NCBI RefSeq assembly: GCF_032930845.1
Contig: NZ_CP136758.1
Span: 1,875,001 to 1,939,000 of the forward strand
DNA: 64,000 bases
Direction of reading: 5' to 3'
From: Parvularcula sp. LCG005
Lineage (GTDB): Bacteria > Pseudomonadota > Alphaproteobacteria > Caulobacterales > Parvularculaceae
This document shows, piece by piece, positions 52,875-61,330 of the stretch. Position 1 is the first letter of the stretch. Each line of letters starts with the position of its first letter. The notes beneath the pieces are model-generated. The model was not told the DNA's origin, ran no database searches, and saw nothing but the letters and a program-made list of their open reading frames with translations. Both the position numbers and the translations under genes were made by a program.

Positions 52875-53203
52875 GAGTTCAGCTCCAATCGCGCCATAAT
52901 CGCCATGTCACCACTAATCCGGACCCGTCCGGCCACATAGCTGTTCTGGAAACGGCCCTTATCCGGTGTCAGAACGAGTCCCACATCGTCAGCATCGATC
53001 TGCCACAGACAGAACCGGTGACCGACACCATTCGGCGACTGGATGGAAACGGTCGGCGGTGACTGGCGTCCATCGACCCAGCACGCGCCGCCATCATCCA
53101 GGAGTTCGATGCGAATGACGCCGTCGAACGACTTTGTGAAAAGTCGCCGACCGGCCTCAAGAAGTTCGTTCTCTTCCAACTCGCTATTCCAGCAATGCGC
53201 CAT
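52871..53203 (-). CDS. SCP2-like lipid-binding domain protein (tentative)
   Basis: This small 110-residue protein follows the sterol-carrier-protein-2 layout: an early beta-rich sheet (SFDGVIRIELLDDGGACWVDGR), a mid segment and a C-terminal helix-strand pair, YVAGRVRISGDMAIMARLELN, in which the RISGD element is typical of the fold. No signal peptide is present. It is translationally coupled to the hydrolase downstream (4-bp overlap) and overlaps the exported methyltransferase gene upstream by 20 bp, so the three form one operon that may act on lipids. The family call is tentative. Confidence 0.6.
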   Translation of the reverse strand: MAHCWNSELEENELLEAGRRLFTKSFDGVIRIELLDDGGACWVDGRQSPPTVSIQSPNGVGHRFCLWQIDADDVGLVLTPDKGRFQNSYVAGRVRISGDMAIMARLELNS

Positions 53204-54134
53204 CAGCCATGATCGGCTTGCGGAATTTCAGTGTCATCCGATCACTCTCGCCAATCGCTTCAAAGGTTGCAGGGTCAAAGCCTTCCGGCGCCTCCTCGCC
53301 GTCACGCGGGCGACGGTTTGATGGAGGCAGCGTCCAGACCCCATAGGGGTGATCAGCCGTATCAGCAGCGTTCGCGTTGACCTCGGAGGCCTCGACGAAC
53401 TCAAAACCGGCGGCTTCGGCCAGCGCCTTGACGGTCGATTCCTTCACGTAGCCGGACGATTTTTCCATTTCCGCTGACGCCTCTTCGGGCAGACGGTGAT
53501 CGACGACGCCGAGCACGCCGCCCGGCTCCAGCGCGTCATAGAACTGCGCAAAAATGGTCTCTGCGGTGCCGCCCATGACCCAGTTATGGACGTTACGGAA
53601 GGTCAGTACCATGTCGGCCGAGCCCGCCGGCGCGATCGGCTCGCTGCCGCCCAGAACGGTCATGCGCACATCGCCATACTCTTCGGGGTTTTCGAGATAT
53701 TTGGTGCGGAAGTTTTCAAGCGCCCGGGACTGGTACCCGGCGGCTGTGGCCGGATCAAAATGCGCCGCATACAGCGTGCCGCCACCGGCCGCGAGATAAG
53801 GCGCAAGGATGTCTGAATACCAGCCGCCACCGGGCCATGCCTCGACAACCGTCATGTCCGGCTCAATCCCGAAGAATTCAAGCGTTTCAACCGGGTGCCG
53901 GTACATGTCGCGCGCTGCGGCATCACCACGGCGCGCATCGCCGATGACGGTCGAGAGCGAAACCGGCTCGACCACCTCATCCCCTGTGGACATGGCACTG
54001 TCGTCAATGGCGCCGGTCTCAGTGCCATCGGTCAGTTCGGGCGTCGTCGGTTCGGAAGGCTCATCGGCCGGGCCGCAGCCCATGATGCCGACGGCAAGGG
54101 CACCACAAAGGGCGATTCTCAACTGATCGTTCAT
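53184..54134 (-). CDS. Predicted exported SAM-dependent methyltransferase lipoprotein
   Basis: This 316-residue protein has a signal ending in the lipobox VGIMGC (about C20), then an acidic Thr/Glu/Asp linker and a class I methyltransferase-like domain (about 90-270): EFFGIEPDMTVVEAWPGGGWYSDIL with motif I as VVEAWPGGG, LYAAHF, VLTFRNVHNWV and LEPGGVLGVVDHR. This is the pattern of COG4798-type predicted methyltransferases, which commonly carry export signals. Because SAM is cytoplasmic, the domain may act on another ligand or be a non-catalytic binding fold. The ATG follows GGAGAG. It heads the hydrolase/SCP2 operon and is divergent from the Hsp20 gene. Confidence 0.8.
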   Translation of the reverse strand: MNDQLRIALCGALAVGIMGCGPADEPSEPTTPELTDGTETGAIDDSAMSTGDEVVEPVSLSTVIGDARRGDAAARDMYRHPVETLEFFGIEPDMTVVEAWPGGGWYSDILAPYLAAGGGTLYAAHFDPATAAGYQSRALENFRTKYLENPEEYGDVRMTVLGGSEPIAPAGSADMVLTFRNVHNWVMGGTAETIFAQFYDALEPGGVLGVVDHRLPEEASAEMEKSSGYVKESTVKALAEAAGFEFVEASEVNANAADTADHPYGVWTLPPSNRRPRDGEEAPEGFDPATFEAIGESDRMTLKFRKPIMADGALLE

Positions 54135-54211
54135 GACGTCTCTCCGGTCGTTATGGTCATACAGGATGTTGTAGGGGCGTTTTTTTGATCCTCCCACACA
54201 AGATAGAGGGG

Positions 54212-54237
54212 TTGAACAGCAAAAAAAGCGTCCCCAT
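54212..54237 (+). promoter_or_regulatory. Sigma32-type heat-shock promoter of the Hsp20 gene
   Basis: TTGAA (54212-54216) and CCCCAT (54232-54237) are 15 nt apart, matching the sigma32 consensus CTTGAA-N13-17-CCCCAT. They lie about 105 nt before the Hsp20 start, leaving a leader of about 100 nt. Confidence 0.75.
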
Positions 54238-54343
54238 CTTTTTCTAGCCGATGGCAGTTCTGCATCGGTGTCCGGTTTTGACGATCTTGCCCCGCGGGGG
54301 AGATGGCGTGCCGGGCCAGCGTTGTTGCTCAATGGAGAATGAC

Positions 54344-54808
54344 ATGAGAACCTACGATTTAACGCCCTTCCTTCGGTCCACTGTCGGTTTTGACCGGCTT
54401 TTCAACGAGTTGACCGATAACGCGACCAAGCTCGAGACAGGCGGTTATCCGCCCTATAATATTGAGCGGAGCGATGAGAACCATTACCAGATTACCCTCG
54501 CCGTGGCGGGTTTTGGCGAAGATGATATCGAGATCGAAATCATCGACCGCGACCTGCGCGTGACCGGCAGCCGCCGTCAGGAATACGACGAGCAGCGGGA
54601 ATTCCTGCATCAGGGCATAGCCGGCCGCGATTTTGATCGCCGGTTCCGCCTGGCCGATCATGTGAACGTCCTCGGCGCGCGCCTGCAGAATGGGCTTTTG
54701 ACCATCTCGCTTGAGCGCGAGATCCCTGAAGCCAAGAAACCGCGCAAGATCGAGATTTCGAGCGCGGTGCAGAAGCCACAGATCGTGAAGACGACCAACG
54801 CCGCCTGA
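54344..54808 (+). CDS. Small heat-shock protein, Hsp20/IbpA family
   Basis: This ATP-independent holdase binds unfolding proteins. The 154-residue protein has the IbpA-type N-terminus (MRTYDLTPFLRSTVGFDRLF), an alpha-crystallin domain (about 38-130: PYNIERSDENHYQITLAVAG, LRVTGSRRQEYDEQREFLHQ, ARLQNGLLTISLEREIPE) and a C-terminal tail with RKIEI, an IxI-type anchor. GGAG stands 7 nt before the ATG. A sigma32 promoter match lies upstream; the GC-rich leader might contain a translational thermosensor, common in alphaproteobacterial hsp20 genes, but I did not identify one. Confidence 0.95.
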   Translation: MRTYDLTPFLRSTVGFDRLFNELTDNATKLETGGYPPYNIERSDENHYQITLAVAGFGEDDIEIEIIDRDLRVTGSRRQEYDEQREFLHQGIAGRDFDRRFRLADHVNVLGARLQNGLLTISLEREIPEAKKPRKIEISSAVQKPQIVKTTNAA

Positions 54809-54835
54809 CCGCGTTGATCCATTCGCATTGATGAG

Positions 54836-54865
54836 ACGCCCGGGCCCTCCCTCCCGGGCGTTTTT
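54836..54865 (+). terminator. Rho-independent terminator after the Hsp20 gene
   Basis: ACGCCCGGG pairs with CCCGGGCGT around an 8-nt loop, followed by five T residues, 28 nt after the stop codon. Confidence 0.93.
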
Positions 54866-54973
54866 GTTTTGCAGTCGGCGATTCTGCCATGGCTGCGCCC
54901 TTGTCAGCAGGTCTGGAAAAAGAGACTATGGGCCGATGAGAGGGTCAGATGACCTTTGAGGAGGGGTGAGCCC

Positions 54974-55252
54974 ATGACTACACGACCTGTTTCGATGAAG
55001 GTCACCAAAGCCTTGGGGCTTTTCTGCGCACTGTGCAGCCTTGTTGCCGTTGGCGCCTGCACAACCACCGTCGGCGAGCCGAAGGACGTCGTGTCCGTCC
55101 AATATGATCCGAACAATTACGATCAGAAAGAGATTGAGCGCGCCGCCCTGGCCCAGTGCCGGGCCAAGAACTACAGCTACGCAGCAGCCTATGCGGCCCA
55201 GCCGAACATGGTGTCGAACGGCTGGACCTATAAAACCTTCGGCTGTTATTGA
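54974..55252 (+). CDS. Small lipoprotein of unknown function
   Basis: I do not recognise this 92-residue protein. A signal (VTKALGLFCALCSLVAVGAC) ends in the lipobox VGAC near residue 29. The mature part of about 63 residues is polar, with VQYDPNNYDQKEIERAALAQ and C-terminal YKTFGCY; two further cysteines (AQC and the penultimate residue) could form a disulfide. GAGGAGG just upstream supports the ATG at 54974. It is convergent with gpmA, 7 bp apart. Confidence 0.7.
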   Translation: MTTRPVSMKVTKALGLFCALCSLVAVGACTTTVGEPKDVVSVQYDPNNYDQKEIERAALAQCRAKNYSYAAAYAAQPNMVSNGWTYKTFGCY

Positions 55253-55259
55253 TCCTGCC

Positions 55260-55970
55260 TTACTTGATCTCAGGCAGCGGCGAGGCGCGCTTTTCATCGA
55301 GATAATGCGCGCTGACCACCTTCAGATTGTCATCGAGTTCGATCATCAGCGGATTGCCGGTGGGAATCTCGACCTGCGTGATCTCGTCATCCGCCACATT
55401 GAACAGCAGCTTGACCAGGGCCCGCAGCGAATTGCCGTGGGCTGAGATGATCACATCCCCATGCTTCAGCTTTGGCGCGATATCGCTTTCCCAATATGGG
55501 GCCACGCGATCGAGCGTCGTTTTCAGGGATTCAGTGGCGGGTGTTTCGATCCCCTTGTACCGTTCGTCGACAAGTGACGGATATTTCGCCGCGTCCTCAA
55601 TTGGCGGTGGCGGCACGTCGTAGCTGCGGCGCCAGATATGGACCTGCTCGTCGCCATGTTTCTCCGCTGTCTCCGCCTTGTCGAGGCCCGTCAGGCCGCC
55701 ATAGTGACGCTCGTTCAGGCGCCAGTCCTTGGTGACCGGTAGCCAAAGCATCCCCATACCTTCGAGTGCGTAGTTCAGTGTGCGGATGGCCCGTGTCTGA
55801 ACGGAGGTGAAGGCATAGGCCGGTTTGAAGCCGGCTTCCTTCAGCAGCTTACCGCCGCGGATCGCCTCCTCTTCACCCGTCGGGGTGAGGTCGACATCGA
55901 CCCAGCCGGTGAAGCGGTTCTGAAGGTTCCATTCACTCTGACCGTGACGTGTGAGACAAAGGCGGGGCAT
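55260..55970 (-). CDS. gpmA: 2,3-bisphosphoglycerate-dependent phosphoglycerate mutase
   Basis: GpmA interconverts 3- and 2-phosphoglycerate in glycolysis. The 236-residue protein has the phosphohistidine motif LTRHGQSEWN (about H9), NRFTGWVDVDLTPTGEEEA, the substrate residues LNERHYGGLTGLDKAETAEK and the second histidine in ISAHGNSLRALVK. RRSYDVPPPP is typical of the dPGM group. The ATG at 55970 has AGGAGAA before it. Upstream lies a strong hairpin (55993-56020). Confidence 0.96.
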   Translation of the reverse strand: MPRLCLTRHGQSEWNLQNRFTGWVDVDLTPTGEEEAIRGGKLLKEAGFKPAYAFTSVQTRAIRTLNYALEGMGMLWLPVTKDWRLNERHYGGLTGLDKAETAEKHGDEQVHIWRRSYDVPPPPIEDAAKYPSLVDERYKGIETPATESLKTTLDRVAPYWESDIAPKLKHGDVIISAHGNSLRALVKLLFNVADDEITQVEIPTGNPLMIELDDNLKVVSAHYLDEKRASPLPEIK

Positions 55971-55992
55971 GACATTCTCCTGAACGTTGTGT

Positions 55993-56020
55993 GTCCGCAC
56001 CGGTTACCGGGTTTGCGGAC
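55993..56020 (-). repeat. Hairpin between pntB and gpmA
   Basis: GTCCGCA and TGCGGAC pair around an inner CCGGT/ACCGG element. There is no T-run. It lies in the 95-bp spacer after the pntB stop and 23 nt before the gpmA ATG, on the transcribed side. It may stabilise a processed 3' end. Confidence 0.45.
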
Positions 56021-56065
56021 CAATGCAAATGGCGGGGCTACCCGGGATGTGGCCCGGGCAGCGGA

Positions 56066-57481
56066 TCAGTCCATCGCCTTGACGATGTCCTCGCACATTT
56101 TCTTCGCATCCCCGAACAGCATCATGGTGTTGTCGCGGAAGAAAAGCTCGTTCTGCACCCCGGCATATCCCGACGACATGCCCCGTTTCACGAACAGAAC
56201 CGTCCCGGCGTTTTCGACGTCGAGGATTGGCATGCCATAGATGGGCGAGGACTTGTCCGTCTTGGCCGCGGGGTTGGTCACGTCATTGGCGCCAATGACG
56301 AACGCGACGTCAGCCGTTGAGAATTCCGAGTTGATATCCTCAAGCTCGAATACTTCATCATACGGCACATTGGCTTCGGCCAGCAGCACGTTCATGTGCC
56401 CGGGCATCCGGCCGGCAACAGGGTGGATGGCGTATTTTACGTCCACGCCTTCGGCCTTCAGGATATCGCCCATTTCCCGCAGGGAGTGCTGGGCCTGGGC
56501 CACGGCCATGCCGTAGCCAGGGACGATAATGACCTTGCCCGCGTTTTTCATCACGAAGGCCGCATCATCGGCAGAGCCCTGCTTCACGGGCCGCTCCTCG
56601 ACATCACCGCCAGGACCGGCGGCAGCATCATCGGCACCGAAGCCGCCAAGAATCACCGAGATGAAGGACCGGTTCATCGCCTTGCACATGATGTAGCTGA
56701 GGATCGCGCCGGAGGAGCCGACAAGCGCGCCGGTGACGATCAGCGCCATGTTCTCCAGCGTGAAGCCGATACCCGCCGCAGCCCAGCCGGAATAGGAGTT
56801 CAACATGGAGACGACGACCGGCATATCCGCCCCACCGATCGGAATGATCAGGAGGAAGCCCAGCCCGAAGGCGATAATCGTCAGCAGCAGCATCAGCGCC
56901 ACAGATTGTTGCCCGGCGACCAGCAGCCAGATCAGGATGACCGATGTCACGGCCAGCACGATATTGATCAGGTGACGTGCGGGCAGCATGATCGGCTTGC
57001 CCGACATTCGGCCATCGAGCTTCGCAAAGGCGATGATGGAGCCCGAGAACGTCACGGCACCGATAAAGACACCGAGCGCGATTTCGATGATCGCCCTCGC
57101 CTCAATCTCCCCCGGTGCGCCAATCTCAAATGCCCGTGGGCTGAGGAAAGCGGACCAGGCGATAAGGACAGCCGCAAGACCAACCCCTGCGTGGAACGCG
57201 GCCACAAGCTGAGGCATGGAAGTCATGGCGACCTTTTTCGCGATCATCCCGCCAATCACAGCGCCGCCGCCGATCGCGGCAATGACCCAGAACCAGCTGC
57301 CAAAGCCTGCGCCCTCAAGGAAGCGGGCGGAAAACAGGGTCGCGCCGATGGCCAGCGCCATGCCGATCATGCCGTAGCGGTTGCCAGTGCGGGACGTCGC
57401 CGGACTGCTCAGCCCGCGGAGGGCCAAAATGAACAGTATCGCAGCGACGACATACAGGAGTGCGGTGAGGTTGTTTCCCAT
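56066..57481 (-). CDS. pntB: NAD(P) transhydrogenase subunit beta
   Basis: PntB is the membrane and NADP(H)-binding subunit of the proton-translocating transhydrogenase, which makes NADPH from NADH. The 471-residue protein has about eight or nine membrane helices (up to about residue 260) and the C-terminal domain III: KVIIVPGYGMAVAQAQHSLR, HPVAGRMPGHMNVLLAEANV and VIGANDVTNPAA. It is last in pntAA-pntAB-pntB, starting 6 bp after pntAB. Confidence 0.97.
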   Translation of the reverse strand: MGNNLTALLYVVAAILFILALRGLSSPATSRTGNRYGMIGMALAIGATLFSARFLEGAGFGSWFWVIAAIGGGAVIGGMIAKKVAMTSMPQLVAAFHAGVGLAAVLIAWSAFLSPRAFEIGAPGEIEARAIIEIALGVFIGAVTFSGSIIAFAKLDGRMSGKPIMLPARHLINIVLAVTSVILIWLLVAGQQSVALMLLLTIIAFGLGFLLIIPIGGADMPVVVSMLNSYSGWAAAGIGFTLENMALIVTGALVGSSGAILSYIMCKAMNRSFISVILGGFGADDAAAGPGGDVEERPVKQGSADDAAFVMKNAGKVIIVPGYGMAVAQAQHSLREMGDILKAEGVDVKYAIHPVAGRMPGHMNVLLAEANVPYDEVFELEDINSEFSTADVAFVIGANDVTNPAAKTDKSSPIYGMPILDVENAGTVLFVKRGMSSGYAGVQNELFFRDNTMMLFGDAKKMCEDIVKAMD

Positions 57482-57487
57482 GACGCT

Positions 57488-57964
57488 CTACCGCTCCTTC
57501 TTCTTGTACATGGCCAACATGCGCTGGGTGACAAGAAAGCCGCCGAAGATATTGATACTGGCGAGGAAAACAGCACCGACGCCCAAGATAAAGCTCCACG
57601 TCCCTGCCGCGCTATTGGCAACTTCCGCCCCGACGGCGATCAACGCGCCGACGATCACGACGGACGAGATGGCGTTGGTCACGGACATGAGCGGGGTGTG
57701 CAGGGCCGGTGTCACCGACCAGACCACGTAATAGCCGACAAAACAGGCGAGCGCGAAAATCGCGATGAGATAGACCCAGTCCGACGCGCCGCCGGAATGC
57801 GCCAATGCCTGCAGCGGGTCGATCAGACTACTGACGTCCTTGGACGCGATTTCTGCCTGTTGTGCGGCGTCGTTCAGGCGCTCTGCGGCTTCGCGCAGTT
57901 CTTCAGCAGCGATCTGGGCCTGTTCGGCGGCCTGTGCTGGGTCCTGGACAGTTTCAGTCTGCAT
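57488..57964 (-). CDS. pntAB: NAD(P) transhydrogenase subunit alpha 2
   Basis: This is the short membrane part of the alpha subunit, separate from the NAD domain as in many alphaproteobacteria. The 158-residue protein is longer than usual (about 100-140) because of an Ala/Glu-rich helical N-terminus at residues 8-50 ([20 protein letters not shown]). Three helices follow: [39 protein letters not shown]-like and [20 protein letters not shown]. The start at 57964 overlaps pntAA by 11 bp. Confidence 0.93.
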   Translation of the reverse strand: MQTETVQDPAQAAEQAQIAAEELREAAERLNDAAQQAEIASKDVSSLIDPLQALAHSGGASDWVYLIAIFALACFVGYYVVWSVTPALHTPLMSVTNAISSVVIVGALIAVGAEVANSAAGTWSFILGVGAVFLASINIFGGFLVTQRMLAMYKKKER

Positions 57965-59132
57965 TGTCGACCTCTCCGGCGTCTTCAATTTCAGGGGTGG
58001 CGGGCACGGTCAGCGTGGCAAAGCGCTCATGCACGATGCGCCCGTCGCGGGTCAGGCAAACGCCCTTGACGATCTCATCGTCCCAGTCGACCGCCAGCTT
58101 CTTCTCTTCCTTATCCGTCAGCAGCGTGACGAAATTCAGAAGGTTGCGTGCATAGAGATTAGAGGCCTCACCGGGCAGGCCTTCGAGAATGTTTGATGGC
58201 GCAAGAACCGTGGCGGGTCCCATCTGGTACCGCCCCCCCGGCTGCCCGCCTTCGACATTGCCGCCGCGCGGGGCGGCCAGATCAACAATGACCGAGCCCG
58301 GCTTCATCCCGCCGACCATTGCTTCGGTCAGCAGTTTTGGTGCGGGACGCCCCGGGATCAGCGCCGTTGTGATGACGATATCCATTTTCTTGAGGTGCTC
58401 AGTCACATGCGCCGCCTGGCGCTGCTGGAAATCCGCCGACATTTCCTTGGCGTAGCCGCCTTTGGTCTCACCGGCCTTCATCGCCTCTTCATCGACGGTC
58501 ACAAAGCTACCGCCAAGGCTCTCCACCTGTTCCTTCGCCGCAAAGCGCACATCGGTGGCGGAGACAACGGCACCCAGGCGTTTGGCCGTGGCAACGGCCT
58601 GCAGCCCTGCGACCCCTGCCCCCATGACAAAGACCTTGGCCGGCGCCACCGTACCGGCGGCGGTCATCATCATCGGGAATGCACGCCCATAGGCAGCCGC
58701 AGCGTCGATTACCGCCTTGTAGCCGGCAAGGTTCGCCTGACTGGAAAGCACATCCATGGATTGGGCCCGCGTGATGCGCGGCAACAGTTCCATCGCAAAG
58801 GCGTCGATATTGGCGTTGGCGTAGTCGGCCAGCGTATGCTCGTGATCAAAAGGATTGAGCATGCCGATCAGCTTGGCACCGCCTGCGACCTTCCCGAGGC
58901 GCTCACGCCCTGGCGGGTCCGTCACAAGCACTACATCGGCGCCGGCAAGCACGGTCTCTGCCGGTCCGACAATGGCCCCCGCCCCTTCATAAAGGGCGTC
59001 AGAAATCCCTGCTGCGGTCCCGGCGCCTGTTTCAACAGCGACCTCTGCCCCAAGGGCTATCAGCTTCTTGACGGTATCCGTCGTCGCCGCCGTCCGCGTA
59101 TCCGCCTCGGCCTTGAGTACCGCAACCTTCAT
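57954..59132 (-). CDS. pntAA: NAD(P) transhydrogenase subunit alpha 1
   Basis: This is the soluble NAD(H)-binding domain I. The 392-residue protein has [40 protein letters not shown], the Rossmann motif [21 protein letters not shown] and [27 protein letters not shown] precedes the ATG at 59132; an upstream start adding 15 residues is not conserved. It is the first gene of the pnt operon, divergent in context from a small membrane protein gene that lies upstream on the same strand. Confidence 0.97.
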   Translation of the reverse strand: MKVAVLKAEADTRTAATTDTVKKLIALGAEVAVETGAGTAAGISDALYEGAGAIVGPAETVLAGADVVLVTDPPGRERLGKVAGGAKLIGMLNPFDHEHTLADYANANIDAFAMELLPRITRAQSMDVLSSQANLAGYKAVIDAAAAYGRAFPMMMTAAGTVAPAKVFVMGAGVAGLQAVATAKRLGAVVSATDVRFAAKEQVESLGGSFVTVDEEAMKAGETKGGYAKEMSADFQQRQAAHVTEHLKKMDIVITTALIPGRPAPKLLTEAMVGGMKPGSVIVDLAAPRGGNVEGGQPGGRYQMGPATVLAPSNILEGLPGEASNLYARNLLNFVTLLTDKEEKKLAVDWDDEIVKGVCLTRDGRIVHERFATLTVPATPEIEDAGEVDNAD

Positions 59133-59260
59133 CGCTCCCCCCTTGTGGATGCCATCTGTCGCTACCTCATGCAGCAACCTGGACGGGACATATCATTCGA
59201 AGCTGCCAAAGCAACTCCACCACCTGTCCACCGGTGTCATAGACGATCCGTGCGGTTCGT

Positions 59261-59506
59261 CTAGTGGCCGTGGACGAAAAATGCCTTGGAGAAGATGCGC
59301 AGGGCAACGCCGACAACGACAGACAGAACAATCGCGATGATCGGGTTCATGCCAGCCAACAGCATGGCAATCATGAAGGTGATCGCGCCGCCTACGGGCA
59401 AGCCGACACCGAAACCGAAATCCATCATGCCGCGATACAGGGAGACCTTTGTATCGGCTGGATGATGGTCGGTGTTGGTGGTGTTCTCAGTTGTCGCCAT
59501 GGTCAT
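59261..59506 (-). CDS. Small membrane protein upstream of pnt
   Basis: This 81-residue protein has a polar N-terminus rich in Thr, Asn and His (ATTENTTNTDHHPADT), then SLYRGMMDFGFGVG and two hydrophobic segments (about 35-55 and 56-72). In alphaproteobacteria a short aa3-type oxidase subunit IV homologue often lies next to pnt genes, and the N-terminal layout is similar, but the match is weak and I would not name it. AAGGGA lies just before the first of two ATGs (59506 and 59500). It is probably cotranscribed with pntAA, 128 bp downstream. Confidence 0.6.
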   Translation of the reverse strand: MTMATTENTTNTDHHPADTKVSLYRGMMDFGFGVGLPVGGAITFMIAMLLAGMNPIIAIVLSVVVGVALRIFSKAFFVHGH

Positions 59507-59700
59507 GGTTCCCTTATTCGACTGGACGTTGTCTCCGTCATAATCCGCGCCGCGCCGAGCGCAATAGCCATCAGGGGCCATCACCGCCGCGTGGATCATA
59601 TCGAGACGCTTTCATCTCATGTTTACGCGGCCGCGATAAGACACGAACCGTTCGAGGTGTGTCCAGTAAAGTTCAGTCCCAGTTAGGATTCAGTATTCCC

Positions 59701-61221
59701 ATGGCTAAAACCGTTCTTCTTGTAGATGACGATCCTACTCAACGCCGCCTCATGCGAGCCGTTTGTGAACGGGCCGGATACTATGTTGAACAATGCGCGG
59801 ACGGCCAGAGCGCCATCGACCTGATCAGATCCACCAAGGGCCAGAGCGTCGACGTGATGATGCTCGACCTTGGCATGCCTGGCCTGTCCGGCATGGAGAC
59901 TCTCGAAGCCCTGCGCCGCTTCAACCTCGACCTTCCCGTCATTGTCCTGACCGCCCAAGGCAGTGTCGACACTGTCGTGAAGGCCATGCAGGCCGGTGCA
60001 AACGACTTCTTCGTGAAACCCGCCAGCCCGGAGCGGGTCGTCGTCTCGATCCACAATGCGCTGAACGTCAAGAATCTGCGCGGTGAGATGGACCGCCTCA
60101 AGCGCAAATCGGACGGGGCGATGGGTTTCAAGGATCTGGTAGGCACCAGCGCGAGCCTCGGCCGTGTCATGAAGACCGGCGAGCGGGCAGCCGCGTCGAA
60201 CATTCCCATCCTGATCACGGGCGAAAGCGGTGTTGGCAAGGAAATGATCGCGCGCGCGATACAGGGCTCCTCCGACCGCGTCGGACGCCCTTTCATCACG
60301 GTGAACTGCGGCGCCCTCCCCGAAAACCTGGTGGAATCCATCCTGTTCGGTCACGAAAAAGGTGCCTTCACCGGCGCCACCGGCAAGCATATGGGCAAGT
60401 TCCAAGAAGCCGATGGTGGCACGATCTTCCTCGACGAAGTCGGCGAACTGCCTCTTGAAGCGCAAGTCAAACTGCTGCGCGTCCTGCAGGAGGGGGAAGT
60501 TGATCCGGTCGGCTCCAAGAAAACAGTCAAGATCGATGTCCGTGTGGTCTCCGCGACAAACCGCAATCTGGAAGAAGAAGTTGCTCGCGGGACATTCCGC
60601 GAGGACCTCTTCTATCGGCTGAACGTCTTCCCCATCGAAGTGCCGCCATTGCGTGAGCGCCGCGAGGACATTCCCGACCTCATCCAGCACTTCATCAACA
60701 AATATAACGCCGAAGAGAACCGCGACGTTCAGGGCGTACGCCATGAAGTCATGGACGTCCTGCAGGTGCAGGAATGGCCGGGCAATGTGCGTCAGCTGGA
60801 AAACGCGGTCTTCAGGGCGGTGGTGCTGTGCGAGGGCGGCTGGCTCAGCGCGGATGACTTCCCCTTCCTTGCGGAGGCATTCGAGCAGGCCGGTGTTCAT
60901 TCGGGTCCCCCGGTTGCCGCCGCTGACGATCACGACAGCGACGATGACAGTGGCCATGAGGGAATTGGCGGCGCGCCCTTCTCGCTGCCCAATGACATCA
61001 GTCAGTATGCCCGCCCGAACGCTGATGAAGACCGCGTGGCCGTACTGGACCGCGAAGGTCACCTTCGCACGCTCTATGAAATCGAGCGTGATCTGATCGA
61101 AATGGCGATCGACAAGTATGATGGTCAGATGTCAGAGGTCGCGCGCCGGCTCGGTATCGGTCGTTCCACCCTGTACCGAAAGGTTCAGGAGCAGGGCATT
61201 GAGGTCAAACGCGCCGGTTAA
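59701..61221 (+). CDS. Sigma54-dependent response regulator, NtrC family
   Basis: This cytoplasmic transcription activator of 506 residues works with sigma54. The receiver domain (about 3-118) has D56 in DVMMLDLGMPG. The AAA+ domain (about 140-375) has Walker A TGESGVGKE, the sigma54-contacting GAFTGA, Walker B GGTIFLDEVGELP and the RREDIPDLI segment. The linker to the DNA-binding part is long and very acidic with histidines (ADDHDSDDDSGHEG). A Fis-type helix-turn-helix ends it (SEVARRLGIGRSTLYRKVQE). The ATG at 59701 matches the receiver N-terminus; the long upstream frame is rejected. No histidine kinase is adjacent, so it is an orphan here. Confidence 0.93.
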   Translation: MAKTVLLVDDDPTQRRLMRAVCERAGYYVEQCADGQSAIDLIRSTKGQSVDVMMLDLGMPGLSGMETLEALRRFNLDLPVIVLTAQGSVDTVVKAMQAGANDFFVKPASPERVVVSIHNALNVKNLRGEMDRLKRKSDGAMGFKDLVGTSASLGRVMKTGERAAASNIPILITGESGVGKEMIARAIQGSSDRVGRPFITVNCGALPENLVESILFGHEKGAFTGATGKHMGKFQEADGGTIFLDEVGELPLEAQVKLLRVLQEGEVDPVGSKKTVKIDVRVVSATNRNLEEEVARGTFREDLFYRLNVFPIEVPPLRERREDIPDLIQHFINKYNAEENRDVQGVRHEVMDVLQVQEWPGNVRQLENAVFRAVVLCEGGWLSADDFPFLAEAFEQAGVHSGPPVAAADDHDSDDDSGHEGIGGAPFSLPNDISQYARPNADEDRVAVLDREGHLRTLYEIERDLIEMAIDKYDGQMSEVARRLGIGRSTLYRKVQEQGIEVKRAG

Positions 61222-61274
61222 CGACGTAACGACCGTCCTATAGAACGGCGACTGACCCGGCGGCCGTTTGTCGC

Positions 61275-61300
61275 GGAACAGCCAGCCGTTCTGATCCGTT
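61275..61300 (+). promoter_or_regulatory. EcfG-type general-stress promoter of the SDR gene
   Basis: GGAAC (61275-61279), 17 nt, CGTT (61297-61300) is an exact match to the alphaproteobacterial sigma-EcfG consensus. It lies 30 nt before the SDR start codon, allowing a short leader with AAAGGAG. Confidence 0.75.
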
Positions 61301-61330
61301 TCCTTTGCCTAGCAAACAAAGGAGACCGCC

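Noticed and set aside
56024-56065. CCCGGG repeats downstream of pntB as a terminator
   Set aside because: Only six pairs and no T-run on the transcribed strand.
56396-58069. A 557-codon plus-strand frame
   Set aside because: It is antisense to pntB and pntAB; the composition is Asp/Arg/Gln-rich without domains.
59683-61062. A 459-codon minus-strand frame
   Set aside because: It is antisense to the sigma54 response regulator.
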